Shown piece after piece: positions 17,816-26,248 of a DNA stretch of 64,000 nt; position 1 is the first letter of the stretch; each line of letters begins with the position of its first letter. Source of the DNA: an uncultured Rhodospirillaceae bacterium (GTDB lineage: Bacteria; Pseudomonadota; Alphaproteobacteria; Rhodospirillales; Magnetospirillaceae). The notes under the pieces are model-generated. The model saw only the letters and a program-made list of their open reading frames with translations, was not told the origin of the DNA and did not search any database. The stretch lies in NCBI GenBank assembly GCA_937887565.1, contig CALABS010000043.1, positions 62,001 through 126,000 on the forward strand, in the 5' to 3' direction. A program made the position numbers and the translations under genes.

Positions 17816-18884
17816 GGGATGTCTCCTCGACCGCGCCAATGGCCGCCAGGCGTTCGAGCGTCCGCCGGCCGGACAGGCTGGGCAGGGCCGCCACCGCCTC
17901 CAGGGGAACGCGGCCGTCCAGGTAGAGGTTGACGATGTCCCATGGGGTCAGGCAGGCGCGACACGCCTCCAGGCGCGGCCGTCCGGCCAGCAGCAGGGGA
18001 CGGAGCCGGCTTCGTCCGACGACCTCGGTCACCGTCTCGGTTCCGGGATCGTGGCGCTCGAACCAGATGTTCGGGCAATCGCCGACCGTGCCGTCGTCGA
18101 AGGCCGAGAACGCCACGCGCGGCAACCCGCACCGCAGGCGGCGGCCGCCGGCCTCATGGAAGGCGACGAGATCTTCCAGGTAGGCCGGATGCGGCAGCGT
18201 GCCGGCATGGTCCGGCGCCATCGCCAGCATCTCGCGGACACCGCCGATGTCGTTGGCCATGAATTCCAGCCGGCCGACGCCGCGCACCGGGAACGGCAGC
18301 ACCCGCACCCCTTCGGCGGCGGCGAAATGCCGGACGGTGGCGGCGAGATGGGGGGCGGAACGGTCGTTGACCACCGCATAGACCTCGCCCCGAATTCCAG
18401 TGGCGAAGGCTTCGTCGATGCGGGCCAGGACCTTGGCGTGGGTCCTCGCCGACGGGATGCGATGGACGTTGCCCTCGGGCACCACCGAGTCCAGCGATAC
18501 CTGGAGCACGAGATTGGGGATCCGTCGAAGTCGCGCGCGATTGGCAGCGGTCAGGAACATCCCGTTGGTCAGCACCACCACCCGCTCGAACAGGGCCGCC
18601 GCCGCCATGACCACATCCATTGCGCCGGCATGCATCAGCACCTCGCCGCCGCTGATCTTGAGCGTCGCCACGCCCTGGCGGGCCAGACGGGCGATGGTCC
18701 GCAGCACCCGTCCGCCCCGGTCGCCGCGCGGCGAAAGGTCGAGGCGCCGGCCGGCGGGCGCGGTGTGCATCGGGGTGGCCGTGGCGGTCAGGCAATAGGC
18801 GCAGGACAGGTTGCAGCGGTCCTCGGCGATCACCAGGTCGGCGAAGATGGGGTCGAGGCCGAGGTCGGGCGGCACGCGGTTCAT
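17808..18884 (-). CDS. Radical SAM protein with C-terminal SPASM-like cysteines
   Basis: A 358-residue radical SAM enzyme. The [4Fe-4S] motif is CNLSCAYC (Cys24, 28, 31), followed by LKISGGEVLMH (GGE motif) and LQVSLDS. Near the C-terminus, cysteines in LRCGLPRVAF, GDCPN and CRACLTPWD suggest an auxiliary cluster of SPASM or twitch type. Members often modify peptides or small metabolites by hydrogen abstraction, C-C/C-S bond formation or epimerisation. Start ATG overlaps the upstream B12-radical SAM stop (ATGA) and its own stop overlaps the GT2 gene. No small precursor peptide gene was seen beside it. Confidence 0.87.
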   Translation of the reverse strand: MNRVPPDLGLDPIFADLVIAEDRCNLSCAYCLTATATPMHTAPAGRRLDLSPRGDRGGRVLRTIARLARQGVATLKISGGEVLMHAGAMDVVMAAAALFERVVVLTNGMFLTAANRARLRRIPNLVLQVSLDSVVPEGNVHRIPSARTHAKVLARIDEAFATGIRGEVYAVVNDRSAPHLAATVRHFAAAEGVRVLPFPVRGVGRLEFMANDIGGVREMLAMAPDHAGTLPHPAYLEDLVAFHEAGGRRLRCGLPRVAFSAFDDGTVGDCPNIWFERHDPGTETVTEVVGRSRLRPLLLAGRPRLEACRACLTPWDIVNLYLDGRVPLEAVAALPSLSGRRTLERLAAIGAVEETSRA

Positions 18885-20509
18885 GCGGCGCCCGCTCGGG
18901 CGCGGCGCAGGCGCATGCCGGTGCGCAGGCCGATGGCCTTGATGTCCTCCATGGCCTCGGCATAGCGGCGGTTGACGTGGGCCAATTCGTCGGCGACGAC
19001 GGGCCTGTCGCGCCGTGCCCGATCCGTCGCGTCGGCGAAGAAGGCGTAAGCCAGCTCGGCCAGGCCGGCGCGGACGGCGTCCACCGCCGCCAGTCCCTCG
19101 GCGATGGCGTCGGCGTGGCGGGGATCGTGACCCATCCTCCGCTCCAGCCGGCTGTAGTAAGTGAAGGTGCGGATGTCGAAGGTCTCGAACTCGACCACTG
19201 GCGGCGGCCGTCCCATCCGTCCGCTATGGGCGTAGTCAGCGCCCGACAGGCGGGCCAATTGCGTCGCCAGCGCTCCGATCCGTGGGTCCCTGAAGGAATA
19301 GGCATAGGGGCGCAGGGTGGTGTCGTATTCCGCGGCCAGCAATCCGTCGGCGCGGATCCGGTCGAGGATCGCGGTCCCGGGGTAAAGCTCCAGGCGGGTC
19401 AGATAGCGGCGCAGGTTGTAGCCGACGGTGCGCCTCAGGAAGTCGGCGTTGGCGTCCAGGTCCGCGAAATCCGTGTAGGGATCGAACATGATGAAGCCCT
19501 GGGCCACGAACACCTTGGCCGCCTGGAACAGCCCGGCGGCACGCAAGTTGTCCGCCACCGAAGCGCGCTTGCCATAGCGCTCGAGGCTGCGCTGGCTGCC
19601 GGCCTCGGCCCCGACCATCACCTTCTCCAGCCCGGCCTCGCGCAGCAGGGCGATCAACCCGACGTCGTCCTCGGTCCAGTTCTGGGCCTGGATGCAGCAG
19701 TTGAAGAACACCCGGAGCCCCCGCCGCAAGATTTCGTCGGCGATGGCCCTGACCCGCTGCTTGCCGACCGCGCCGCCGCCCGGATCCTCGAAGGTGGAAT
19801 CCACGAAGTCGAAGGTGTCGATGGCGTGGCTGCGGACCAGGGCCTCGATCTCGTCGACCACATCCATGGGGTCGCGGCCGCGCCAGGGTTTGGCCCCCTT
19901 TGGCCGGTTGGCGGCGTTGGGCGCGTCGCAGAAGGCGCAGCGGGAGGTGCAGCCCCGGCTGGTGGACAGGCGCAGATAGGGAAGGCGGCGCCGTTCGGCT
20001 TGGTCCCTGGCCGGCCACGGCAGGGCGGACAGGTCCTCGACGTGGGCGACGGTGGGCGACGGCGGGACACCGCGCACGCAGACCCCGGGCAGGTGGGCCA
20101 CCGGCCGGCCGGTGGCGGCGGCCTCGACGAAGGCGGCGATCATTCCTTCCGCCTCTCCGCGCACCAGGGAATTGGCGAACTCCCATCCGGGCAGACGCAG
20201 CAACGAAGGGCCGATCGCGGTCGCCAAAGGCCCCCCGAGCACGATATGCGCGCCCGGCAGGATGGCGCGGACCCGACCGCCGAAGACGACCGCGCGGGGC
20301 AGGTTGACCGTGGTCAGCGTCAGGCCGACCACCTTGGGCGCCAGCTGCCGCAACTCCTCGATGGCGGCGTGGTCGCCGCCCGGGTCGATGGCCAGGATCG
20401 CCGAGGACAACGACGCCTCGCGCAGGACCGCCGCTAGAAGCGCGATGCCGACATGCTCGGGCGATTCGACGAGGTCTCCGTCCAGGAGAGCGATGAGGGC
20501 GGCATCCAC
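18881..20509 (-). CDS. B12-binding-domain radical SAM protein
   Basis: A 542-residue protein. The N-terminal ~130 residues have the Rossmann layout of a cobalamin-binding domain (VVGLTLTTVN, AHIVLGGPLA). The radical SAM core follows with CTSRCAFC (Cys187, 191, 194) and FDFVDSTFED. Proteins of this architecture include B12-dependent methylases of unactivated carbon or phosphorus, and ring-forming enzymes; BchE and HpnP/HpnJ are known examples. The GTG start at 20509 is the only in-frame start after an upstream stop; its ribosome site is weak. It is the first gene of the seven-gene minus-strand biosynthetic operon. The exact reaction cannot be inferred. Confidence 0.85.
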   Translation of the reverse strand: MDAALIALLDGDLVESPEHVGIALLAAVLREASLSSAILAIDPGGDHAAIEELRQLAPKVVGLTLTTVNLPRAVVFGGRVRAILPGAHIVLGGPLATAIGPSLLRLPGWEFANSLVRGEAEGMIAAFVEAAATGRPVAHLPGVCVRGVPPSPTVAHVEDLSALPWPARDQAERRRLPYLRLSTSRGCTSRCAFCDAPNAANRPKGAKPWRGRDPMDVVDEIEALVRSHAIDTFDFVDSTFEDPGGGAVGKQRVRAIADEILRRGLRVFFNCCIQAQNWTEDDVGLIALLREAGLEKVMVGAEAGSQRSLERYGKRASVADNLRAAGLFQAAKVFVAQGFIMFDPYTDFADLDANADFLRRTVGYNLRRYLTRLELYPGTAILDRIRADGLLAAEYDTTLRPYAYSFRDPRIGALATQLARLSGADYAHSGRMGRPPPVVEFETFDIRTFTYYSRLERRMGHDPRHADAIAEGLAAVDAVRAGLAELAYAFFADATDRARRDRPVVADELAHVNRRYAEAMEDIKAIGLRTGMRLRRARAGAA

Positions 20510-20520
20510 GGGTGCATTCC

Positions 20521-20544
20521 ATCGTCACGGATCAAGGTGACGAT
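20521..20544. promoter_or_regulatory. Perfect 8-bp inverted repeat, candidate operator of the radical SAM operon
   Basis: ATCGTCAC and GTGACGAT flank an 8-bp spacer, 12 bp before the GTG start of the B12-radical SAM gene. On the minus strand a TATTAT box (20548-20543) overlaps the outer arm, so a protein bound here would block a -10 element. It could alternatively form a 5' UTR hairpin. Confidence 0.45.
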
Positions 20545-20552
20545 AATATGCA

Positions 20553-20587
20553 ATTTTAAGGGGCGGAAGTGGTTTCCTTCGCCGCCC
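20553..20587 (-). terminator. Candidate intrinsic terminator of the antiporter operon
   Basis: On the minus strand, GGGCGG(C)GAAG pairs with CTTCCGCCC across a short loop (one bulge) and is followed by TTAAAATT. It lies just after the last mnhD-like stop codon and before the radical SAM operon, where a terminator would be expected. The T-run is short. Confidence 0.4.
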
Positions 20588-20594
20588 GGGGCGT

Positions 20595-22277
20595 CTATCC
20601 GTAGACCGTCGCCAGCAGGCCCGCCAGGACCACCAGCGTCAGCATGGTCATCAGGCTCGACGACGCCGTGCGGGCGAAGACGCCGCTCCGGCCATGGGTG
20701 CGGGCCGCGAGGTCGAGCAGGCGGCGCAGCGACAGATGGGCGGCCTTGCGGATGGCGCGGTCGAAGGCGACGACGCCGCCGCCGACCACCTGCACCAGCT
20801 CGGGGCCCAGGCGGCGGTACAGCCAGTCGGCGTCCAGCGTGATGGTCAGCGTGCGCTTCATCAGCGGCAGCAGCACGAAGAAGGCCAGGCCCGAGAACCC
20901 CAGCAGCTGGAGCATATCGACTACGTGGGCGGGGGTGTAGGGCTCGTAGGCGGTGGCGTGGGGCAGCAGGGCGTAGAGCGCGCCGGGGAACACGCCGATG
21001 CCGATGCACAGGGTGGCGAACAGCACCATGGCGGCGCGCATGTTCCATGGCGGGTCCGGCGGCCTGAGGCCTGAATCTTTCTGGAAAAACACGAACCACG
21101 GGAATTTGATGCCGGCATGCAGGAATACGCCGGCCGAGGCCGCCGTCAGCATGAACCACACGAAGGCGAGGCTCTGGTCGGCGGCCGCCTGGCCGATCAT
21201 CGACTTGGACACGAAGCCCGAGGTCCACGGGAAGGACGAGATTGCCAGGGCGCCGATGGTGCCGCAGATGGTGGTCAGCGGCATGCTCTGGAACAGCCCG
21301 CCCAGGTCGGTGCATTTGCGCTTGCCGGTCATGAACAGGACCGAGCCGGCGCTCATCAGCAGCAGCGCCTTGTAGATGATGTGGGTGAAGGCGTGGGCGG
21401 CGGCGCCGTTCAAGGCCATCTCGGTGCCGATGCCGATGCCGGTCACCATGAAGCCGACCTGGTTGACGATGGAATAAGCCAGGATGCGCCGCATGTCGTT
21501 TTCCAGCAGCGCGTAGACGATGCCGTAGAACACCATGAACAAGCCGACGACGACCAGGATCTCGGCTCCCGGAAAGCCCCGGATCAGCACGTAGACGGCG
21601 GTCTTGGTGGTGAAGGCGGACAGGAAGACGGTGCCCGACCACGACGCCTCGGGATAGGCGTCGGGCAGCCAGGCCGAGAACGGCGGCGCCCCGGCATTGA
21701 TCAGGAAGCCGGCCAGGATCAGCCAGGTGCCCAGCGAGTCGGGGCGCATGGCGCCGAAGGCCGCCGAGCCGGTGGCGGACACATGGGCGATGATGCCGAC
21801 CATCAGCACCACGCCGCCCAGCAGGTGGACCATGACGTAGCGGCGGGCGGCGCGGGCCGCCAATTCGCCGCCCTCGGCCCACAGCACCAGGGTCGAGGCC
21901 ACCGCCATCAGTTCCCAGAACACGAACACGGTGATCAGATCGCCGGCCAGGGCGACGCCGACGGCGCCGCCGGCATAGGCGAAGGCGGCCGACAGCTCGA
22001 CCACCGCCTTCTGGTTCAGGGCGAACAGGCCGCCGCCGGCCGCCATCAGCAGGAAGACGGTGGCGAACAGGCGCCCGAGCGCGTCGGCCTTCACCGGCGT
22101 CAGGGTGTGATCCAGGAACCCCACGGTCAGCGCCGGGCCGTCGGGCAGCGCCCATAGCTGGGCCAGCGCCAGCAGCGGCACCAGCAGGATGGCGCCCGAG
22201 CGAGCCGGGCCGCGCAGGAACGGAAGCGCCAGGGCGCCGGCCATCATGGTCAGGGCGGGCGGCAGCGCGTCAATCAT
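20595..22277 (-). CDS. MnhD-like proton-conducting antiporter subunit (third copy)
   Basis: A 560-residue polytopic membrane protein of the MrpD/NuoN-type proton-conducting family, with about 14 hydrophobic helices. Conserved features include FWELMAVAS, the loop GAPPFSAWLPDAYPEASWSG with the following TTKTAVY lysine, and PWTSGFVSKSM. The C-terminus carries about 80 extra residues ending in a final TM helix. It is the last gene of the operon and overlaps the 78-residue membrane protein by 8 bp. As one of three MnhD-type subunits it probably forms one channel module of the Na+(Li+,K+)/H+ antiporter complex. Confidence 0.85.
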   Translation of the reverse strand: MIDALPPALTMMAGALALPFLRGPARSGAILLVPLLALAQLWALPDGPALTVGFLDHTLTPVKADALGRLFATVFLLMAAGGGLFALNQKAVVELSAAFAYAGGAVGVALAGDLITVFVFWELMAVASTLVLWAEGGELAARAARRYVMVHLLGGVVLMVGIIAHVSATGSAAFGAMRPDSLGTWLILAGFLINAGAPPFSAWLPDAYPEASWSGTVFLSAFTTKTAVYVLIRGFPGAEILVVVGLFMVFYGIVYALLENDMRRILAYSIVNQVGFMVTGIGIGTEMALNGAAAHAFTHIIYKALLLMSAGSVLFMTGKRKCTDLGGLFQSMPLTTICGTIGALAISSFPWTSGFVSKSMIGQAAADQSLAFVWFMLTAASAGVFLHAGIKFPWFVFFQKDSGLRPPDPPWNMRAAMVLFATLCIGIGVFPGALYALLPHATAYEPYTPAHVVDMLQLLGFSGLAFFVLLPLMKRTLTITLDADWLYRRLGPELVQVVGGGVVAFDRAIRKAAHLSLRRLLDLAARTHGRSGVFARTASSSLMTMLTLVVLAGLLATVYG

Positions 22278-22506
22278 AGTAGGTGTCCTTCCGCTTCAGC
22301 AGCAGCCCCAGGCCCTTGGCCCCCACCACCATGGCGGCGCAGGCGGCGAATCCGTACCAGGCGCTGAATCCGAAGGTGCCGTCGACACCGAAGGCTGCAT
22401 GGCCGTGGACGAAGGCGCCGGCGGCGACGAAGGCGGCCAGCAGGGCGAGGCCGCCGATCCACAGACCGCGGATGGTGGCCGGACGGCTCAGCCAGTGATC
22501 GTTCAT
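22270..22506 (-). CDS. Small two-TM membrane protein in the antiporter operon
   Basis: A 78-residue protein with two predicted membrane helices (roughly residues 11-30 and 40-60), ending in a charged tail LLKRKDTYYD. ATG 22506 is set by the ribosome site GGGGAGGTG directly upstream. It sits between two MnhD-like genes, 2 bp after one and overlapping the other by 8 bp, so it is very probably an accessory subunit of the antiporter. I do not recognise a named family. Confidence 0.7.
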   Translation of the reverse strand: MNDHWLSRPATIRGLWIGGLALLAAFVAAGAFVHGHAAFGVDGTFGFSAWYGFAACAAMVVGAKGLGLLLKRKDTYYD

Positions 22507-22508
22507 GG

Positions 22509-23972
22509 TCACCTCCCCACCAGGTCGCCGGCCAGGCCGATGGCCCAATCGGGCATCAGGAACAGCGCCACCGTGGCGGCGGCGGTCAGGGTCAGGGCTG
22601 CCACCGACGGCCACGGCGCCTCGCCGTGGTCATGGTGGTGGCCGTCGTGGACCTCGCGGCCGAAGAAGGCCGAATACACGATGGGCAGGAAATAGCCGGC
22701 GTTCAGCAGGGTGCTGGCCACCACCACCGCCACCGCCAGCATCTGGCCGGTCTCGACGGCGCCGCTCAGCACGTACCACTTGCTGACGAAGCCGGCCGTC
22801 GGCGGCAGGCCGATCATCGACAGCGCGCCGACGGCGAAGGCGCCCATGGTCCACGGCATGCGCCGCCCGATGCCGGCCAGCTGGCTGACCTCGGTCTTGT
22901 GGCTGGCCACCATCACCGCGCCGGCGGCGAAGAACAGGGTGATCTTGCCCACCGCGTGGGCGGCGATGTGGACGGCGGCGCCCAGCACCGAGACCGGCGC
23001 CAGGAGGGCGGCGCCCAGCACCACGTAGGACAGCTGCGAGATGGTGGAATAGGCCAGCCGGGCCTTGAGGTTGTCCTTGGTCAGCGCCACCACCGAGGCG
23101 GCGATGATGGTGAAGCCGGCCACCCATACCAGCCAGGTGCCGCCGCCGGTGGCGGCCAGCAGGTCGAGGCCGAAGACGTAGACGGTGACCTTGAGCACGG
23201 TGAACACGCCGGCCTTGACCACCGCAACCGCGTGCAGCAGCGCGCTGACCGGCGTGGGGGCCACCATCGCCGCCGGCAGCCAGCGGTGGAAGGGCATCAC
23301 CGCCGCCTTGCCGACGCCGAAGACGTAAAGCGCGAACAGCACCGCCACCGCGCCGTCCGAGACCTTGCCGGCCAGGATGCCGCCGGGGACGAAGTCCAGC
23401 GTTCCCGCCGCCGCCCAGGTCCACACGATGGCCAGCAACTGGAACACCACCGAGGTGCCGATCAGGATGCCGAGATAGACGCGGCCGGCCTTCTTGGCCT
23501 CGGCGGTGCCGGCATGGGTGACCAGCGGGAAGGTGCAGATGGTCAGCACCTCGTAGAACACGAACAGGGTCAGCATGTTGCCGGCCATGGCGATGCCCAT
23601 GGCGGCGGCGATGGCGACGGCGAAGAAGGCGTAGAAGCGGGTCTGGTTCTTCTCGTGGTGGCCGCGCATGTAGCCGACCGCGTACAGCGTCGTCACCGGC
23701 CACAGCGCCGAGGCCACCAGGGCGAACAGCATCCCCAGCGGCTCCAGCTTCAGCGCCAGCGACAGGCCGGGCAGCATTTCCACCAGCACCAGCTCGGGGC
23801 GCTCGCCGGCCGCGACCGGGCCGAACAGGCCGAGGACCACCGCGAACAACACCGCCGCCGCCGCCAGGCTGACCGCCTCGCGCAGATTGGGGTTGCGCCG
23901 GGCCATCAGGATGGGGCCCACCGCGACCAGCGGCAGCAGCAGGGCGAGAAGCATCAGCACGGGCGGGGTCAC
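22509..23972 (-). CDS. MnhD-like proton-conducting antiporter subunit (second copy)
   Basis: A 487-residue polytopic membrane protein of the proton_antipo_M family. It has FVFYEVLTICTFPLVTH (helix 5 Glu), the HRWLPAAMVAPTPVSALLHAVAVVKAG segment (written in parts: HRWLPAAM, PTPVSALLHA, VVKAG) typical of proton-pumping subunits, and GLPPTAGFVSKW. A His-rich stretch occurs near the C-terminus (DGHHHDHGE). GTG 23972 overlaps the upstream mnhD stop (GTGA); the much longer open frame upstream is a shadow. The helix-8 HAxxVVKAG pattern is closer to MrpA/NuoL-type channels than the neighbouring copies, so it may replace the N-terminal part of MrpA. Confidence 0.83.
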   Translation of the reverse strand: MTPPVLMLLALLLPLVAVGPILMARRNPNLREAVSLAAAAVLFAVVLGLFGPVAAGERPELVLVEMLPGLSLALKLEPLGMLFALVASALWPVTTLYAVGYMRGHHEKNQTRFYAFFAVAIAAAMGIAMAGNMLTLFVFYEVLTICTFPLVTHAGTAEAKKAGRVYLGILIGTSVVFQLLAIVWTWAAAGTLDFVPGGILAGKVSDGAVAVLFALYVFGVGKAAVMPFHRWLPAAMVAPTPVSALLHAVAVVKAGVFTVLKVTVYVFGLDLLAATGGGTWLVWVAGFTIIAASVVALTKDNLKARLAYSTISQLSYVVLGAALLAPVSVLGAAVHIAAHAVGKITLFFAAGAVMVASHKTEVSQLAGIGRRMPWTMGAFAVGALSMIGLPPTAGFVSKWYVLSGAVETGQMLAVAVVVASTLLNAGYFLPIVYSAFFGREVHDGHHHDHGEAPWPSVAALTLTAAATVALFLMPDWAIGLAGDLVGR

Positions 23973-25456
23973 GGCGCCACTCCCTTCAGCAGGGCGGCGG
24001 CGGCGGCCCGCGCCACGCCCATGGTGCCGGTGGCGTCGACGCCGAACCACACGGCGGCACCGGCCATGGCCCAGGTGGGGACGATCAGGGCGGTGGGCGC
24101 CTCGGTGGCGGCCAGCGCCTTGTCCGAGGGCTTGGCGAACCACGCAGCCTCGACGATGCGCCAGACATAGGCTACCGCCAGCAGCGAGCTGAGCAGGATC
24201 GCCACCGCCACCGGCCACAGGCCGGCGCCGATGGCCGCCTCGACCAGATACCACTTGCTGACGAACCCCACCGTCAGCGGCACCCCGATCAGCGACAGGC
24301 CGGCCACCAGCACGGCGGCCATGGTCAGCGGCATGCGCCGGCCGATGCCGGCGATGTCCTCGATGCGCGCCGAGCCGAGGCGGAACACGATGGCGCCCAG
24401 CGCCAGGAACAGCGCCGTCTTCATGATGGCGTGGTTGAACAGGTGGACGATGGCCGCCGCCAGGCCGGTCTCGCTGAGAAAGGCGATGCCGAGCAGGATG
24501 TAGCCGATCTGCGCCACCGACGAATAGGCCAGCGCCCGCTTGAGGTCCGGCTGCCAGATCGCCACCGCCGAACCGACGAACATGCCGGCCAGCGCCATGG
24601 CCATCAGCAGCTCCATCAGCGGCAGCGCGGTCAGCAGGCCGGTGCCGCCGAACACGCCCAGCACGATGCGCAGCAGCACGTAGACGGACACCTTGGTGGC
24701 GGTGCCGGCCAGGAAGGCGGTGGCGACCGAGGGGGCGTGGGCATAGGCGTTGGGCAGCCACAGATGCAGCGGGAAGGCCGCCATCTTGAGGCCGATGCCG
24801 ACCACCAGGAACGCCAGGGCCGCCCGCACCGTCGAGGTGTGGGCCACCGCCGGCAGGCGCTCGGCCATGTCGGCCATGTTCAGCGTGCCGGTCATCATGT
24901 AGGCCAGGCCGATGCCGATGACGTAGAAGGTGGCGCCCACCGTGCCCAGCACCAGATAGCGGAAGGCCGCCGTCAGCGCCCGGCGGTCGCGGCCGAGGGC
25001 GACCAGCACATAGGTGGACAGCGACGAGATCTCGAGGAAGACGAAGACGTTGAAGGCGTCGCCGGTGATCGCCATGCCCAACAGGCCGCACAGGCACAGC
25101 ACGTACATGGCGTAGAACAGGTACTGGCGATCCGGGTCGATTTCCTTGGCGACGCTGGTCTTGGCGTAGAGCGACACCACGGCGGCGATGGCCGAGACGA
25201 TGACCAGCACGAAGGCGTCCACCGGATCGACGCGGTACTCGATGCCCCATGGCGCCGCCCACCCGCCAAGCAGGTAGCTGAACGGACCATTGGCGAGCAC
25301 CGACTGCAGCAACTGGCCGGAGATGGCCAGGCAGGCCCAGCTGACCGCCACTGCCACCGCCCAGGCGGCGGTGGGCCGGCGCAGGGCCACGATGACCGGC
25401 GCCGCCATCAGCGGCACCACCACGGCCAGGGCGGGGAGGTGGTCGTGCAGCGTCAC
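23969..25456 (-). CDS. mnhD: Na+/H+ antiporter subunit D (first copy)
   Basis: A 495-residue polytopic membrane protein of the MrpD/MnhD family. Seen: FVFLEISSLSTYVLVALG, the AAFPLHLWLPNAYAHAPS loop with the TKVSVYVLLR helix, HLFNHAIMKTALFLALG, and GVPLTVGFVSKWY. It is the best match to canonical MrpD and directly follows mnhC, the normal Mrp gene order. The GTG start at 25456 overlaps the mnhC stop (GTGA). It should form the cation/proton-translocating core in the inner membrane. Confidence 0.88.
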   Translation of the reverse strand: MTLHDHLPALAVVVPLMAAPVIVALRRPTAAWAVAVAVSWACLAISGQLLQSVLANGPFSYLLGGWAAPWGIEYRVDPVDAFVLVIVSAIAAVVSLYAKTSVAKEIDPDRQYLFYAMYVLCLCGLLGMAITGDAFNVFVFLEISSLSTYVLVALGRDRRALTAAFRYLVLGTVGATFYVIGIGLAYMMTGTLNMADMAERLPAVAHTSTVRAALAFLVVGIGLKMAAFPLHLWLPNAYAHAPSVATAFLAGTATKVSVYVLLRIVLGVFGGTGLLTALPLMELLMAMALAGMFVGSAVAIWQPDLKRALAYSSVAQIGYILLGIAFLSETGLAAAIVHLFNHAIMKTALFLALGAIVFRLGSARIEDIAGIGRRMPLTMAAVLVAGLSLIGVPLTVGFVSKWYLVEAAIGAGLWPVAVAILLSSLLAVAYVWRIVEAAWFAKPSDKALAATEAPTALIVPTWAMAGAAVWFGVDATGTMGVARAAAAALLKGVAP

Positions 25457-25821
25457 GCCTCGCCCTCCTCGATGGCCTGGAGCTCGTCCTCCTCGATGGT
25501 CCCGAAGCTCTCGCGGATGCGCACCACCAGCGCCAGGCCCAGGGCGGTGGTGGCGACGCCGACCACGATGGCGGTCAGGATCAGGACGTGGGGCAGGGGG
25601 TTGGAATAGACGGTGATGCCGTCGCCCAGGATCGGCGCGGTACCGCCCTTGACCTTGCCCATGGTGATGTAGAGCACGAAGACCGAGATCTGGAACACGC
25701 CCAGCCCGACGATCTTCTTGACCAGGTTGCCGCGCGCGATGACGGCGTACAGCCCCGCCATCATCAGCACCACCGCCATCCAGTAATTGAACAGGCCGGG
25801 GACTTCCATGGGATCAGCCAT
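25453..25821 (-). CDS. mnhC: Na+/H+ antiporter subunit C
   Basis: A 122-residue NuoK-like membrane protein of the MrpC family with three TM helices and the conserved segment VGLGVFQISVFVLYI and HVLILTAIVVGVATTALGLAL. Two starts are possible: ATG 25821, which overlaps the mnhB stop by 8 bp, and ATG 25809, which is 12 bases from the AGGAGG site. Neither spacing is ideal. An acidic C-terminal tail (EEDELQAIEEGE) is typical. Confidence 0.87.
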   Translation of the reverse strand: MADPMEVPGLFNYWMAVVLMMAGLYAVIARGNLVKKIVGLGVFQISVFVLYITMGKVKGGTAPILGDGITVYSNPLPHVLILTAIVVGVATTALGLALVVRIRESFGTIEEDELQAIEEGEA

Positions 25822-26248
25822 CCTCCTTGGCGCTGGGATCGCGCGAGGCGAAGACGAAGAAGATGGTCGCCATGGCGGCGAAGACGTTCATGCCCACCCC
25901 CAGCTCGACCAGGAAGATGCCGATATGCTGGCCGGTGGTCGGGGTGTCGGACAGCACCGAGTAGTCGAGGAAGTTCCCTCCGGCCAGCATGCCGACCACG
26001 CCGACGCCGGCATACAACAGCACGCCCAACGCCATGATCTGGCGGCGCAGGCCGGCGGGCAGCGCGGCGCGGGCGTTGGCCATGCCGAACACCAGCGCAT
26101 AGAGGATGAAGGCGGCGGCGAAGATGACGCCGGCTTGGAAGCCGCCGCCGGGGCCGAAGTCGCCGTGGAACTGGACATAGAGGGCGAACAGCAGGATGAA
26201 CGGGATCAGCAGCTTGGTGCCGACCCGGAGGATGGGCTTCTCCCTCAT
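25814..26248 (-). CDS. mnhB: Na+/H+ antiporter subunit B
   Basis: A 144-residue protein of the MnhB family with four TM helices. The family signature HGDFGPGGGFQAGVI is present at about residues 28-42, followed by AAAFILYALVFG and NFLDYSVL. Start ATG overlaps the stop of the DUF4040-type gene (ATGA). Confidence 0.88.
   Translation of the reverse strand: MREKPILRVGTKLLIPFILLFALYVQFHGDFGPGGGFQAGVIFAAAFILYALVFGMANARAALPAGLRRQIMALGVLLYAGVGVVGMLAGGNFLDYSVLSDTPTTGQHIGIFLVELGVGMNVFAAMATIFFVFASRDPSAKEDG

Noticed and set aside
17816..17839. TTG 17839 as start of the glycosyltransferase
   Set aside because: The GAGGAG site lies inside this reading, 6 bases before GTG 17815, which is the better start.
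18881..20509. Bacteriochlorophyll BchE or hopanoid HpnJ/HpnP identity for the B12-radical SAM protein
   Set aside because: The architecture is shared, but no pigment or hopanoid genes are nearby and no diagnostic residues could be recognised.
17808..20509. RiPP system with a precursor peptide near the radical SAM genes
   Set aside because: Genes overlap throughout; no small peptide gene or recognition-element protein was found beside them.
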